DNA of 64,000 nt from Prevotella sp. (GTDB taxonomy: Bacteria > Bacteroidota > Bacteroidia > Bacteroidales > Bacteroidaceae), in NCBI GenBank assembly GCA_022781445.1, contig JALETQ010000035.1:1-64000 (forward strand). The letters run 5' to 3'. The notes below the pieces were generated by a model. That model was not told the DNA's origin. It worked only from the letters and a program-made list of their open reading frames with translations, and made no database searches. The stretch's first letter is position 1. Each line of letters begins with the position of its first letter. This document shows, one piece after another, positions 45,602 to 55,120 of the stretch. The position numbers and the translations under genes were made by a program.

Positions 45602-47452
45602 TCATTTCTTGACATCAAGTTTGTTGTAATCGACCTGCATCTTCAGCATACGCGGTCGCTGTTCGTTGAATTTCGGGGACAAGACATCGTATTGTTCGAG
45701 ATAGTCTTTGCTGTGAATGCCTGCCAGATAGAGCAGCGTATGAGCAAAAGCATCGGTCATCAGCGGTCGTTTCCGGGCATCGAGTATGCGACCGTACACT
45801 TCGGGATGACGCACGGCATAGGAATGCGAACACCATATCCAGAACGGAATATCGAACTCCTCGCGAGCCAACCGTGCATCAATTTTTGCCGAATGTTGCC
45901 GTCCCGACTTGTTGAGAATGCCGTCAAAGCACTCCTCTCCGTGGTCAGGGAGGTAGATGACAATGGCCTCTTCGTTCTCGAAACGTCGCAAAATCTGGTC
46001 TACGACAGAGTCGTTATAGGCGATGGCATTGTCGTAGGCAGCCAAAATGTTGAGTTGGCGGGGACGAAGGTCGGGGCGATCGTAGTCGTCGCTGTGGAAT
46101 TTCTCCCTGCCTTTGGGATAGCGTTTGTTGTAATCCATGTGCTGTCCCATGAGGTGGAAGATGATGAGATTGCCTTTCTTACGTACCCCCGACCGGCGGT
46201 TTGCGATGCTGTTGCCCAACGACAGCCTTCCATCGGCAACCATTTTGTCATACACCTTCAGCAAGTCTTCATCGTAGGTATAGAGGCTGTCGTTCCGCAA
46301 ATCGAACATCGACGCGCTCAGCTCGGGGTGGTTCAGGAAGAAACCTCCGCTGAAGTCGTAGACGGCTTCACGCGCTTTGGGCAGGAACTGGTTGGTCAAG
46401 AAAGTCACATGATAGCCTGCTACCCTGAACAATTCGGGGAAAAGCGGATAGTCACACCACTCTCCTTTCCTGTCGACGGTATACATCGAGAACACCAGCT
46501 TGAAGACAAAGCTCGTGAGATTCCACGGTGTCACCACATCTTTGAAAGGCATCAGCAGTTCCCTTGTTGCCCTTTTCGACTGTCGGGGCGTGGTCGGTTT
46601 GTCGTAACCGTACAATGCCGAATGATGCCGATTGTAGCTTTCACCGATGATCAGGACGATGTTCGGGCTGGTATAAGAGCAACTGTCGACATGCACCTTG
46701 TTCTTTGCCGCGATGAGTTTCTTCACCTGTCGTGCGGCCAGCTGATTGGTTCTGATGCTGAAAAACAGGCGATACAGGGGAGCATAGAGCTGCGCGCTTT
46801 CTTTGCCTTTGGTCAGTTCGTGCTCCACCTCTCCGGGTTTCTCGTAGCTCATGAGCCGCCATGTCGCCACCTTATTGGCATAAGTGACGATGACGGCAAA
46901 GACTATCAGGACGCTGAAGGCGATGCCGAACAAGGCGCGATAGGGTCGGCGGGAGAACGGGCGGGGCGTATGTGAGATGATTTTCTTGCCGAAAGCCACC
47001 GTAAAAATATGGGCGATGAGTACCAGCAGCACCCATCCGAACGGCGAGAAGATGACATCAAAGTTCAGATTGCCGGCAATAAATTCACCGGCTTCGCGAC
47101 CGTTCGTTTCACCAACGAGGAGCAACAGCGAGGGAGTGATGGGCGATCCATACTTCACGAAGCAGAAAGTATCGGCCAATGCCACCGTATAGAGCAACGC
47201 GGTGATGACCCCTCGCGTGTATTTCCGCCATCGTTTGGGGATGATGGTCATCAAGACACAGAGCAGAAACAAGTCGAGCAGCAACTCGAAAATGCCATAC
47301 GGGTAAACATATTGGTTGCGGCCGGTCGGCATTTCAATCCATGTGATGACCACACCGAGTACCAACATGAACACGAAAAACATGGCATTTTGGCGCAAAG
47401 GCTCAAACACCAAGGAGAAAAATCGTTGAAGTCGTTCGTATAAAGTTTTCAT
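45602..47452 (-). CDS. phosphoethanolamine transferase-like membrane sulfatase-fold enzyme
   Basis: 616 aa. Five N-terminal membrane segments (to about 205) precede a periplasmic alkaline-phosphatase-fold domain. Conserved points: PNIVLIIGESYNRHHSALYGY (metal-binding Glu), the likely nucleophile Thr in VTPWNLTSFVF, HLMGQHMDYNKRYP, and IVIYLPDHGEECFDG (Asp-His ligands). The pattern is that of EptA-like enzymes, which move phosphoethanolamine from phosphatidylethanolamine to lipid A or glycans. First gene of the seven-gene operon; the start at 47452 (MKTLYERLQRF) is chosen over a frame that extends to 47563. Confidence 0.9.
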   Translation of the reverse strand: MKTLYERLQRFFSLVFEPLRQNAMFFVFMLVLGVVITWIEMPTGRNQYVYPYGIFELLLDLFLLCVLMTIIPKRWRKYTRGVITALLYTVALADTFCFVKYGSPITPSLLLLVGETNGREAGEFIAGNLNFDVIFSPFGWVLLVLIAHIFTVAFGKKIISHTPRPFSRRPYRALFGIAFSVLIVFAVIVTYANKVATWRLMSYEKPGEVEHELTKGKESAQLYAPLYRLFFSIRTNQLAARQVKKLIAAKNKVHVDSCSYTSPNIVLIIGESYNRHHSALYGYDKPTTPRQSKRATRELLMPFKDVVTPWNLTSFVFKLVFSMYTVDRKGEWCDYPLFPELFRVAGYHVTFLTNQFLPKAREAVYDFSGGFFLNHPELSASMFDLRNDSLYTYDEDLLKVYDKMVADGRLSLGNSIANRRSGVRKKGNLIIFHLMGQHMDYNKRYPKGREKFHSDDYDRPDLRPRQLNILAAYDNAIAYNDSVVDQILRRFENEEAIVIYLPDHGEECFDGILNKSGRQHSAKIDARLAREEFDIPFWIWCSHSYAVRHPEVYGRILDARKRPLMTDAFAHTLLYLAGIHSKDYLEQYDVLSPKFNEQRPRMLKMQVDYNKLDVKK

Positions 47453-47560
47453 CTTCACAAACAAGAGGAGAGGTCTTCGGCGGCGATGCCGCCACGAATC
47501 ACATTTCGTTTTATCGCGAACCTGAAACAGTCCTGCCGACAACGCCTTCGCTTTCGCGGA

Positions 47561-47568
47561 CAAAGATA
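47561..47568 (-). promoter_or_regulatory. -7 box of the seven-gene membrane operon
   Basis: TATCTTTG on the minus strand, 108 nt before the ATG at 47452. The nearest -33 TTTG is 26 nt upstream, so the spacing is poor. Confidence 0.5.
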
Positions 47569-47888
47569 GAAAAAAAACTCCACATACTCATGGACAAACG
47601 GCAAATTGTGGTTGCCCACACCGCACAAACCCGATGCCGACAAGTCCACCGATGCCGACCCATACCGACCGGAAGGCGAAACGTACCTGCACCCGCCGCC
47701 ACAGCATTTCTTGCTGCAGGAACCTCCATCCGCTTCGTCTGTATTCTTTTTCCCCCACCCTTTCGTGCCAGTTTCATACCCCATCACAATCCCGTCGGCC
47801 AATCCCTGCACGAACATCCCTGCCCCACCTCGGATGCGTTTGCATTCCGCAAGAAAGCCATCGGATCTGAAAGATAAAACTTTGATAT

Positions 47889-47919
47889 TTTGTTTATTCA
47901 TGGAAAGTTCGTAACTTTG
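47889..47919 (+). promoter_or_regulatory. promoter of the DUF1599-tpiA operon
   Basis: TTTG (47889-47892), 19 nt, TAACTTTG (47912-47919). The box ends 8 nt before the ATG, so the transcript is almost leaderless. Confidence 0.8.
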
Positions 47920-47927
47920 CCCCAAAT

Positions 47928-48488
47928 ATGGCAACGACTGACAACCATACAGAAGCGCAATTCAAGGCAGCCATGACAGAATGCCGCTCTCTGTTTGAAA
48001 AGAAAATACACGATTACGGTCCGTCATGGCGAATCCTCCGACCCTCGTCACTCACCGACCAACTCTTTATCAAGGCGAAGCGCATACGCTCCATCGAAGT
48101 AAAGAAGGAAGCATTGGTTGACGAAGGCATCCTGCCCGAATTCATCGCATTGGTGAATTACGGACTTGTGGGGCTGATACAGCTCGAGAAGGGTTTTGCC
48201 GATGTCATCGACATCACGCCCTCCGAGGCCATGGCTCTTTATGACCGATATGCCGACGAGGCACTCGCCCTGATGCTCAAGAAGAACCATGACTACGACG
48301 AGGCATGGCGTTCGATGCGCGTCAGCAGCTATACTGACTTCATTCTGACGAAGTTGCAGCGTGTCAAAGAGCTTGAAGAACTCAACGGCGAAGCATGGGT
48401 TTCGGAGGGAATCGATGCCAACTACATGGACATCATCAACTATGCGGTGTTCGGCATCATCCGTCTGAGCGAGTCAAGGGACTCTTAA
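47928..48488 (+). CDS. DUF1599-domain protein
   Basis: 186 aa made of two related halves: CRSLFEKKIHDYGPSWRILRPSSLTDQLFIKAKRI and LALMLKKNHDYDEAWRSMRVSSYTDFILTKLQRV, each with K-x-H-D-Y and a W-R-x-(L/M)-R motif, followed by EGI..(E/N)(F/Y)x(A/D)(L/I)(V/I)NY. This is the Nucleotide modification associated domain 1 (DUF1599) arrangement; the function is unknown. It opens a plus-strand run that is conserved in Bacteroidales (DUF1599, BT_3928-like, tpiA, SPOR, folE). The N-terminus aligns with the family at THE first Met, so the near-leaderless promoter looks real. Confidence 0.9.
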   Translation: MATTDNHTEAQFKAAMTECRSLFEKKIHDYGPSWRILRPSSLTDQLFIKAKRIRSIEVKKEALVDEGILPEFIALVNYGLVGLIQLEKGFADVIDITPSEAMALYDRYADEALALMLKKNHDYDEAWRSMRVSSYTDFILTKLQRVKELEELNGEAWVSEGIDANYMDIINYAVFGIIRLSESRDS

Positions 48489-48500
48489 ACGCACCATGTC

Positions 48501-49889
48501 ATGAACCAACTGCAAGCCAACATCCCACCACCCGCCGAACCAACCCCCGACAACCGGGAACAACAGCCGCACTACGGGTTGGCAATACGCATCCTTGTGA
48601 ACCTCTGTCGGTTCGTGGTTGCATCGGTATTGGTGTTCTCCGGCTTCGTGAAACTCATCGACCCGTGGGGCACCTACTATAAAATCGAAGAGGTGATGAG
48701 GGGTATTCCCGGACTGTCGGCCGTCGGCAAGTTTCCCATTTTGGGATTGTCCGTAGGATTGTCGGCCATCGAACTCACGCTCGGAATATGCCTGTTGTTT
48801 GCCATTCATCGACGGGTGGCATCTCGCCTGACAGCCGTCTTGCTGGGTTTCTTCACACTCCTGACCCTTTGGATATACACCAACGGTTCGGTCAGCGACT
48901 GCGGATGCTTCGGAGATGCAGTTGTATTGACCAATGGCGAAACGTTTTTCAAAAACCTGTTGCTGTTTCCGGCAGCCCTGTTGGTGAGCCTGTGGCCGCT
49001 GTGCATGGTGCGATTCGTATCCAGAACCAATCAATGGATCGTAGTCAACTTCACGGTTCTCTTTTCCATCGGACTGGCATCATGGAGCCTCTACGACCTT
49101 CCGCCACTCGACTTCCGTCCCTATCACATAGGAGCCGACCTCCGGGGCGGACTCAGACAGGCAGCCGAGGCCCGACAGCCTCAGTTTGAAACGACGTTCA
49201 TCATGGAGAAAAACGGAGAGCGACGCGAGTTTACGCTCGACAATTATCCCGACTCCACTTGGACATTCATCGACAGCAAATCGGTCATGACCGACCCCGG
49301 AGAGAAGGTTGAACTGCAAGATTTCTCCATTGTGAGGCGTTCCGACGGCGAGGACATCACCCAAGCCGTCGTCAACGACAAGGGATATACCTTCCTTTTG
49401 GTGGCTCCCGTCCTCGAAGAAGCCGACGACGGATCGTTCGGCGACATCGATCGCCTCTACGAATATTGTCTGGAACAAAACTATCCTTTCTACTGTCTGA
49501 CCGCAAGCAGTGACCATGCCGTCAGAGAGTGGCAGGAAACCACCGGCGCAGAATATCCCTTCTGCACCACCGACGGCACCACTCTGAAAACCATCATCCG
49601 AAGCAATCCCGGATTGCTGCTCCTCAAAGACGGGAAAGTGGTGCGCAAGTGGAGCCGCAACTTCCTTCCACAAGCGGAAGAGATGGGCGACAGACGACTC
49701 GAGCAACTCGCTGCCGGACAGCCGCCCGAAACATCTTTCAGCCAACGCATGACAGCCATCATCCTGTGGTTCATCCTGCCGTTGATTGCCCTTACGATTG
49801 CCGACAGGCTCTGGGCATGGACGACATGGCTGAAGAAAAAAGAAGAAGAGAATCGTATTTACCAACTTATAAAAAAGAAGAACGAATGA
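48501..49889 (+). CDS. BT_3928-family DoxX/MauE-like membrane protein
   Basis: 462 aa. The N-terminal half has four to five membrane segments with a conserved CGCFGD motif ([14 protein letters not shown]), as in DoxX/MauE relatives linked to thiol-disulfide chemistry. A periplasmic part of about 240 residues follows and resembles a thioredoxin-like fold without a CxxC ([38 protein letters not shown]). A final membrane segment ([20 protein letters not shown]) ends the protein. Role unknown. The stop overlaps the tpiA start (ATGA). Confidence 0.88.
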   Translation: MNQLQANIPPPAEPTPDNREQQPHYGLAIRILVNLCRFVVASVLVFSGFVKLIDPWGTYYKIEEVMRGIPGLSAVGKFPILGLSVGLSAIELTLGICLLFAIHRRVASRLTAVLLGFFTLLTLWIYTNGSVSDCGCFGDAVVLTNGETFFKNLLLFPAALLVSLWPLCMVRFVSRTNQWIVVNFTVLFSIGLASWSLYDLPPLDFRPYHIGADLRGGLRQAAEARQPQFETTFIMEKNGERREFTLDNYPDSTWTFIDSKSVMTDPGEKVELQDFSIVRRSDGEDITQAVVNDKGYTFLLVAPVLEEADDGSFGDIDRLYEYCLEQNYPFYCLTASSDHAVREWQETTGAEYPFCTTDGTTLKTIIRSNPGLLLLKDGKVVRKWSRNFLPQAEEMGDRRLEQLAAGQPPETSFSQRMTAIILWFILPLIALTIADRLWAWTTWLKKKEEENRIYQLIKKKNE

Positions 49890-50644
49890 GAAAACACATT
49901 GTGGCAGGCAATTGGAAAATGAATCTGAACCTGCAAGAGGGCGTTGAACTTGCCAAAGAACTCAACGAAACGCTGAAGAAAGAAAAGCCGAACTGCGATG
50001 TAATTATCTGCACACCGTTTATTCACCTCGCCACCGTTGCCCCGATGCTCGACAGAGAAGTCATTACGCTGGGTGCCGAGAACTGTGCCGACAAGGCAAA
50101 AGGCGCATACACCGGCGAAGTGTCGGCAGAGATGGTCAAGAGTACCGGTGCAAGCCACGTTATCCTTGGTCATTCCGAGCGTCGCGAATACTACGGAGAA
50201 ACTCCCGAAATACTCAAAGAGAAAGTGCAGCTCGCACTCCGGAACAACCTCGAAATCATCTTCTGCGTCGGCGAATCGCTCGAACAACGTGAAGCCGGCC
50301 AACAAAACGAAGTGGTGAAAGCCGAACTCGAAGGCAGCGTCTTCAACCTCTCTGCCGAAGAGTTCAAACACATCGTGATTGCCTACGAACCCATCTGGGC
50401 TATCGGCACCGGCAAGACTGCCACCGCCGAGCAGGCCGAAGAGATTCACGCCTTCATCCGTTCGACCATCGAAGAGAAGTACGGCAAGGACATGGCCGCA
50501 CAAACGTCCATTCTTTACGGCGGAAGCTGCAAGCCCTCCAATGCCCGCGAACTGTTCTCCAAGCCCGACATCGACGGCGGATTGATCGGCGGTGCCGCTC
50601 TCAAGGCTGCCGATTTCCTCGGCATCATCGACGCGTGGAAATAA
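49886..50644 (+). CDS. tpiA: triosephosphate isomerase
   Basis: 252 aa, normal. It interconverts dihydroxyacetone phosphate and glyceraldehyde 3-phosphate in glycolysis. Motifs: VAGNWKMN (catalytic Lys), VILGHSERR (His), [15 protein letters not shown] (catalytic Glu and the mobile loop) and [21 protein letters not shown] (phosphate grip). The ATGA overlap with the preceding gene gives translational coupling, so the start is secure. Confidence 0.98.
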   Translation: MRKHIVAGNWKMNLNLQEGVELAKELNETLKKEKPNCDVIICTPFIHLATVAPMLDREVITLGAENCADKAKGAYTGEVSAEMVKSTGASHVILGHSERREYYGETPEILKEKVQLALRNNLEIIFCVGESLEQREAGQQNEVVKAELEGSVFNLSAEEFKHIVIAYEPIWAIGTGKTATAEQAEEIHAFIRSTIEEKYGKDMAAQTSILYGGSCKPSNARELFSKPDIDGGLIGGAALKAADFLGIIDAWK

Positions 50645-50899
50645 CAAGATTCACTGCATACCGGCCGGAAGACAAACTTTGATGAAGGCTTTACCGGACT
50701 GCCGACAGCCGATGTCTGCCCGATGCACCATGCAGAAGGCAAACAACCGCTGCCGGCAATCATCGGCGACAACTCCCGTCGGCATCGCTTCATCCAAGTT
50801 TCCGGCTTTTTCTGAGACCGACACGACAACAACGACAACACATACTGCCCGTATCGGCAAAGTGAGACAATCAGCACAACAAACCAAACACCAAACGGC

Positions 50900-51583
50900 A
50901 TGAAAAGAACAGCCGCCATCTTCATCGCCATGTTGCTGGCAACTACGATGACATACGCACAGCATTTCACGGAGATCGTCCAAGAAAAGCAAAGTGGGAA
51001 AGGTACCGTGACCATTCACCAAAGCCCCGAAGTGGAAGCTGTGGTGAACGGCAACATCAATCCTTACCCAGTATCGGATCTGCCGAAACCGCTCGACAAC
51101 AAAGCCACCCCCCGCAAACCGGCAGAACAAAAGACTGACGACAAAGGACAAACCGTTGCCAAGAAAGACTCGCTGAAAAAGAACGAGCCGCTCGAAACAC
51201 ACAACGACACCATTCAAAAGAAAGATACCGGCAAGTGGGTCGTCAAGAAAAACAAAACCGAAGACGACGACATCTTTGAAAAGAGCAAGCCCGACACGTC
51301 GAAGAAAATCATGCGCAACGCCCGCAAAGTAACGGGATATCGCGTGCAGGTTTTCGCCGGCGGCAACAAAAGAGAAGACCGGGAAAGAGCACAACAGGCA
51401 GGAAACCGCATCAAAGCCGTATTTCCCGACCAACCGGTTTATGTTCATTTCTACTCGCCGAGCTGGAAATGTCGCATGGGCAATTTTGTAAACTACAATG
51501 AAGCCAAAAGAGTACTCAACCAAGTGCGAAATATGGGCTTCAAGCAAGCTGTCATCGTGAAAGGAAAAATAACCGTATATTAA
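50900..51583 (+). CDS. SPOR-domain secreted or periplasmic protein
   Basis: 227 aa. A signal peptide (to about residue 20, MTYAQ) is followed by a long, low-complexity, Lys/Asp-rich linker (about 55-140). The C-terminal SPOR domain (about 146-227) has [20 protein letters not shown] and [22 protein letters not shown] domains bind denuded peptidoglycan glycans at the division site. It follows tpiA after 255 bp and leads folE by 5 bp. Confidence 0.9.
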   Translation: MKRTAAIFIAMLLATTMTYAQHFTEIVQEKQSGKGTVTIHQSPEVEAVVNGNINPYPVSDLPKPLDNKATPRKPAEQKTDDKGQTVAKKDSLKKNEPLETHNDTIQKKDTGKWVVKKNKTEDDDIFEKSKPDTSKKIMRNARKVTGYRVQVFAGGNKREDRERAQQAGNRIKAVFPDQPVYVHFYSPSWKCRMGNFVNYNEAKRVLNQVRNMGFKQAVIVKGKITVY

Positions 51584-51588
51584 AATTC

Positions 51589-52182
51589 ATGACTCCCGAA
51601 ACACCTTTCCGCGAAGGCTTGGAAGAGCTGGCGGAACACTACAAAAGCGTCATCAAACTATTGGGAGAGGACGTTGAAAGAGAAGGGTTACAAAAAACAC
51701 CCATGCGCATGGCAAAAGCCATGCAGGTACTCACAAGAGGCTATTTGCAAGACCCCGAGCAAGTCATCAACGATGCCTTGTTCGAGGAAAAATACAATCA
51801 GATGGTCATTGTCAAGGACATCGACTTCTTCTCGATGTGCGAACACCACCTGTTACCCTTCTATGGCAAGGTGCATGTGGCATACATTCCCAACGGATAC
51901 ATCACCGGACTGAGCAAGATAGCCCGCGTGGTCGACATCTTCAGTCACCGCCTGCAGGTACAGGAACGCATGACCCAACAAATCAAAGACTGCATCGAGA
52001 ACGCCCTTCATCCGCTGGGCGTGATGGTTGTCGTCGAGGCCAAACACATGTGTATGCAGATGCGGGGCGTCGAAAAGCAAAACTCCATCACGACGACCAG
52101 CGACTTCAGCGGTGCGTTCAACCAAGCCAAGACACGCGAAGAGTTCATGAACCTGTTGCGCGGCGAGAGCAAGCGCATCTGA
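51589..52182 (+). CDS. folE: GTP cyclohydrolase I
   Basis: 197 aa. It makes dihydroneopterin triphosphate from GTP, the first step to folate (and queuosine-type) pterins. The zinc Cys and His are in [20 protein letters not shown]; the second Cys is in [34 protein letters not shown] and [11 protein letters not shown] are family signatures. It lies 5 bp after the SPOR gene. Confidence 0.97.
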   Translation: MTPETPFREGLEELAEHYKSVIKLLGEDVEREGLQKTPMRMAKAMQVLTRGYLQDPEQVINDALFEEKYNQMVIVKDIDFFSMCEHHLLPFYGKVHVAYIPNGYITGLSKIARVVDIFSHRLQVQERMTQQIKDCIENALHPLGVMVVVEAKHMCMQMRGVEKQNSITTTSDFSGAFNQAKTREEFMNLLRGESKRI

Positions 52183-52233
52183 CGCACGCCGCATCCAACA
52201 TGCCACCCTCACACATCTACCAACATCACGCCA

Positions 52234-52992
52234 ATGAAATTCATATCATGGAACGTCAACGGGCTGAGAGCCTGTCTGGGAAAAGGGTTCAAAGACATTT
52301 TTGAAACCCTCGATGCCGACTTCTTCTGTCTGCAGGAAACGAAGTTACAGGAAGGCCAGACCGACCTCGCCTTCGACGGATACCGGTCCTTTTGGAACTA
52401 TGCCGACAAGAAAGGCTATTCGGGCACGGCCGTCTTCACCCGTCACGAACCGCTGTCGGTGACCAAAGGCATCGGCATCGACGAACACGACCATGAGGGA
52501 AGGGTCATCACCCTCGAATATTCGGACTTCTATCTCGTCACCGTCTACGTGCCAAATTCGCAAGACGAACTGAGAAGACTGGACTACCGCATGCAGTGGG
52601 AAGACGACTTCAGGACTTACATCCAACGGCTCGACAGCCAAAAGCCGGTCATCATGTGTGGCGACCTCAACGTGGCACACCGGGAAATAGACCTCAAAAA
52701 CCCCAAGACCAACCGTCGCAACGCCGGCTTCACCGACGAAGAGCGCGAAAAATTCACCACACTCCTCGACAGCGGCTTCATCGACACTTTCCGGACGCTC
52801 CATCCCGACGACGTGACTTACTCATGGTGGTCCTATCGTTTCAAGGCTCGCGAGCGCAACACGGGGTGGCGCATCGACTACTTCGTGGCATCACAGCGGC
52901 TCACCGACAAGATTACATCTGCCGGCATCCACACCGACATCCTCGGCTCCGACCACTGTCCGGTCGAGCTGGTGGCCGAAGTCAATCCGTGA
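52234..52992 (+). CDS. xth: exodeoxyribonuclease III
   Basis: 252 aa. A DNA repair enzyme with 3'-exonuclease and AP-endonuclease activity. Motifs: [21 protein letters not shown] (metal-binding Glu), [16 protein letters not shown] (Tyr), [16 protein letters not shown] (Asp-Asn), DYFVAS and [11 protein letters not shown] (catalytic His). The start at 52234 gives the exact family N-terminus ([13 protein letters not shown]). It is the last gene of the run; no clear terminator follows. Confidence 0.96.
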   Translation: MKFISWNVNGLRACLGKGFKDIFETLDADFFCLQETKLQEGQTDLAFDGYRSFWNYADKKGYSGTAVFTRHEPLSVTKGIGIDEHDHEGRVITLEYSDFYLVTVYVPNSQDELRRLDYRMQWEDDFRTYIQRLDSQKPVIMCGDLNVAHREIDLKNPKTNRRNAGFTDEEREKFTTLLDSGFIDTFRTLHPDDVTYSWWSYRFKARERNTGWRIDYFVASQRLTDKITSAGIHTDILGSDHCPVELVAEVNP

Positions 52993-53078
52993 AAATGCAG
53001 GAGCATTGCCGTGGAATGACCCGACGGAAGGCACGGAACTGCCCACGGACAATTATATCAAACAATATTTCTACCTTA

Positions 53079-53232
53079 AACCCCAATCGGTCATTAGAAT
53101 CCGAGGCGGTTTCGTCTGCTGGTCGGCAGATGGTTTGTCGGTTTGTTACACGTATGGCCGTCTATGGCAAAACAAAACGACAGGCCGGTTACCGGCAAGC
53201 AGACGAGACTTGCCGATGAACGATTGGGGTTA
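53079..53232. repeat. family A element, 154 bp
   Basis: Left end AACCCCAATCGGTCATTAGA, right end ATGAACGATTGGGGTT. The interior has GGTTTCGTCTGCTGG, TGGCAAAACAAAACGACA and TACCGGCAAGCAGACGAG, all shared with other copies. Confidence 0.8.
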
Positions 53233-53286
53233 ATTTCATAAACAAAGGCATCACTGACGAGACCCGAGTCAGAAATTCTGCATCAT

Positions 53287-53740
53287 CCAACCAAAAAAAT
53301 TCATTAGATTCCGGGGCGGATTCGACTGATGATCGGGCAACTTGACCGACGTCAGGTTGCAGGCGAGCGGACTATAACAAAACAAAACGACAAACAAACT
53401 GCCGGCAAGCGAACAAAATCGGGCGAAAAACGGGATGAACGTCATGATATTAGAACCAAATGCCCGAAGAAACGATATGGATTCATTTGTAAAAGGGCAT
53501 GAATCACCGGCCAAAAGGGCTGCTTCGACACCCTGAAAGGGCAGGTTTCACAGAACAAAAGGGCAAGTTTCACAACACATTGTGTTGCTGACTGATGCGC
53601 CAATCCAAACAAGCCTTTCGAGAATGACGGCAAAACAAACCGACAAACAAACCGCCGGCAAGCGAATGATACCGGACGGAAGGTGGTTGGAACGGCGTGA
53701 AATGTAATAACAAACGTTCTCATGACTGATTGGGGTTAAA
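53287..53740. repeat. family A sequence split by a 22-bp array
   Basis: A degenerate left end (near 53287, ATTCATTAGATTCCGGGGCGG) and the right end CTCATGACTGATTGGGGTT (to 53738) are family A. Two separate copies of the interior block CAAACTGCCGGCAAGCG / CAAACCGCCGGCAAGCG flank the 22-bp array at 53491-53578, so two elements may have merged around it. Confidence 0.65.
53491..53578 (+). repeat. 22-bp repeat array (family B), 4 units, nested between family A halves
   Basis: Units at 53491, 53513, 53535 and 53557, with starts AAAAGGGC, AAAAGGGC, GAAAGGGC and AAAAGGGC. The last two are the closest to a consensus (AAAAGGGCAGGTTTCACA). Confidence 0.88.
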
Positions 53741-53832
53741 CCCGGCCACCACCGTGCAGCCGGAGAATGCGACAACAGAATCGGCAGAAGAACAGAACAA
53801 AAGAAGTGAAGAAGTCGATTTATAGCGCATTA

Positions 53833-53864
53833 TTTGGAGAATCAAAAAAAAACATATACCTTTG
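53833..53864 (+). promoter_or_regulatory. promoter of rpsO
   Basis: TTTG (53833-53836), 20 nt, TACCTTTG (53857-53864); the leader is about 28 nt. Confidence 0.85.
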
Positions 53865-53899
53865 CATCCGCATTTTCGCATTACAAATTTCAAAGTATT

Positions 53900-54169
53900 A
53901 TGTATTTAGATCAAGCAAAGAAAAAAGAAATCTTTGGACAATACGGAAAGTCTAACTCTGATACCGGCTCACCTGAAAGCCAGATAGCATTGTTCTCATA
54001 CCGTATTTCCCATTTGACGGAACACTTGAAAAAGAACCGTAAAGATCATAACACTGCTCGTTCGCTGACGCAGATGGTAGGTAAAAGACGTGCGCTTTTG
54101 GACTATCTCTACGACCGCGACATCGAACGCTACCGCGCCATCATCAAAGCGCTCGGCCTGCGCCGATAA
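53900..54169 (+). CDS. rpsO: 30S ribosomal protein S15
   Basis: 89 aa, normal. It binds 16S rRNA early in small-subunit assembly. [28 protein letters not shown] and [23 protein letters not shown] are the conserved RNA-binding helices. The start at 53900 ([12 protein letters not shown]) is fixed by length and by the promoter; an earlier in-frame Met lies upstream of the -7 box. A strong terminator follows. Confidence 0.98.
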   Translation: MYLDQAKKKEIFGQYGKSNSDTGSPESQIALFSYRISHLTEHLKKNRKDHNTARSLTQMVGKRRALLDYLYDRDIERYRAIIKALGLRR

Positions 54170-54191
54170 GCACAACGTTTGCTAAAAGATT

Positions 54192-54230
54192 AAAGCCTCC
54201 TGCATCTCAGTCATGCAAGGAGGCTTTTTT
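54192..54230 (+). terminator. terminator after rpsO
   Basis: AAGCCTCCTGCAT (54193-54205) pairs with ATGCAAGGAGGCTT (one bulged A) and is followed by TTTTT. It begins about 24 nt after the rpsO stop. Confidence 0.92.
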
Positions 54231-54248
54231 ATTACCTGGCGGATATGT

Positions 54249-54450
54249 AACCCGAATCGACCATCAGAGTCCTCATCGGTTTTTATTCGATTGCCGGACT
54301 GCCGGGGGTAGCGGTTGGTGACAGGCGTAGCGGGCTACATCAAAACAAACCGACCGACAAGACGGCGGCAAGCAAACGATATGGGAAAGGGAAACATTGA
54401 GAACCATTGAAAGTCGAAGAATCCCCAATCGGTCATCCAATCGAGGTCCA
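54249..54450. repeat. family A-related element
   Basis: Begins AACCCGAATCGACCATCAGA (54249) and contains CAAAACAAACCGACCGACAA and GGCAAGCAAACGATA. It ends near a direct, not inverted, copy CCCCAATCGGTCATCC (54424-54439), so it is rearranged or the junction of two elements. It lies between rpsO and the convergent MerR gene. Confidence 0.6.
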
Positions 54451-54564
54451 TTGACATGAGACAGCCTTTCATCGACTGACACGCCGACATGACGACACAC
54501 CAAGAGAACTCCTGCATTCCCTCAGACGCAACGAACCCTCATGTCCGGACAACGAGACCATGAG

Positions 54565-54909
54565 TCATACGATACCGTCCAACTGTTTCTTGAGCAACTG
54601 CAACTCATCTCTCACGGCAAGCAGCTTGTCCATAATCTTGGCGTTCTTGTCGGCACCATCGCGGTTGGCGTTAAGCACTTTGCGCGCCGCCGCCAACTTG
54701 AACCCCCTCACCTTGACGAGATTATAAATCAATCTGATTTGCCCGATGTCCTTTTCGGTGTACTGACGCACCTTGTTGCCACCGGTTTTGGGCTTCAGGT
54801 GGGGAAATTCCGTTTCCCAATAGCGCAGCAGACTCTCATTGACATCAAACATTTCGGCCACTTCCTTGATGGAGTAATACAGCTTGTGGTTCTTGTCTTT
54901 ATTCAACAT
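54565..54909 (-). CDS. small MerR-family transcriptional regulator
   Basis: 114 aa. The MerR helix-turn-helix is near the N-terminus: YYSIKEVAEMFDVNESLLRYWETEF, then the wing KTGGNKVRQYTEKDIGQI. A short coiled segment ends the protein (KIMDKLLAVRDELQLLKKQL). There is no C-terminal effector domain or cysteine pair, so it probably senses no metal itself. The start at 54909 lies 7 nt after the -7 box, nearly leaderless. No adjacent target gene is obvious; the family type is common in Bacteroidetes as a lone gene. Confidence 0.9.
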   Translation of the reverse strand: MLNKDKNHKLYYSIKEVAEMFDVNESLLRYWETEFPHLKPKTGGNKVRQYTEKDIGQIRLIYNLVKVRGFKLAAARKVLNANRDGADKNAKIMDKLLAVRDELQLLKKQLDGIV

Positions 54910-54916
54910 GGTTATG

Positions 54917-54948
54917 CAAAGATACAACGTAATGTCATTGAAACCAAA
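54917..54948 (-). promoter_or_regulatory. promoter of the MerR gene
   Basis: TTTG (54945-54948), 20 nt, TATCTTTG (54917-54924) on the minus strand; the box is 7 nt from the ATG. Confidence 0.85.
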
Positions 54949-54992
54949 GAATTGGCAAAGAAAAGCATCATCCGGCAAATAGTTTTACATTG

Positions 54993-55080
54993 AACCCAAA
55001 TCGGTCATGAGAGCGTTTGTTTATACATTTCCTGTCGTTCATTTCACTTTCCGGCCGGAATCTCATGACCGATTTGGGTT
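54993..55080. repeat. family A element with 20-bp perfect terminal inverted repeats
   Basis: AACCCAAATCGGTCATGAGA (54993-55012) is exactly complementary to 55061-55080. At 88 bp it is the cleanest copy. The interior (GCGTTTGTTTATACATTTCC, then GTCGTTCATTTCACTTTCCG) is shared with the copy at 14365. Confidence 0.9.
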
Positions 55081-55120
55081 GAATCGATGTGACGACGCGA
55101 GGTGAACGAAAGGCATCAAG

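Larger units (their letters stand above)
47453..47927. other. 475-bp divergent intergenic region
   Basis: It separates the minus-strand membrane operon from the plus-strand DUF1599 operon. A TATCTTTG -7 box at 47561-47568 (minus) and a full promoter at 47889-47919 (plus) are present. The middle (47600-47880) has no recognised feature. Confidence 0.65.
52993..53899 (+). other. 0.9-kb intergenic region with composite repeats
   Basis: It holds one family A element (53079-53232), a second, apparently split, family A element (53287-53740) with a 22-bp array inside (53491-53578), and the rpsO promoter (53833-53864). No gene. Confidence 0.75.
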
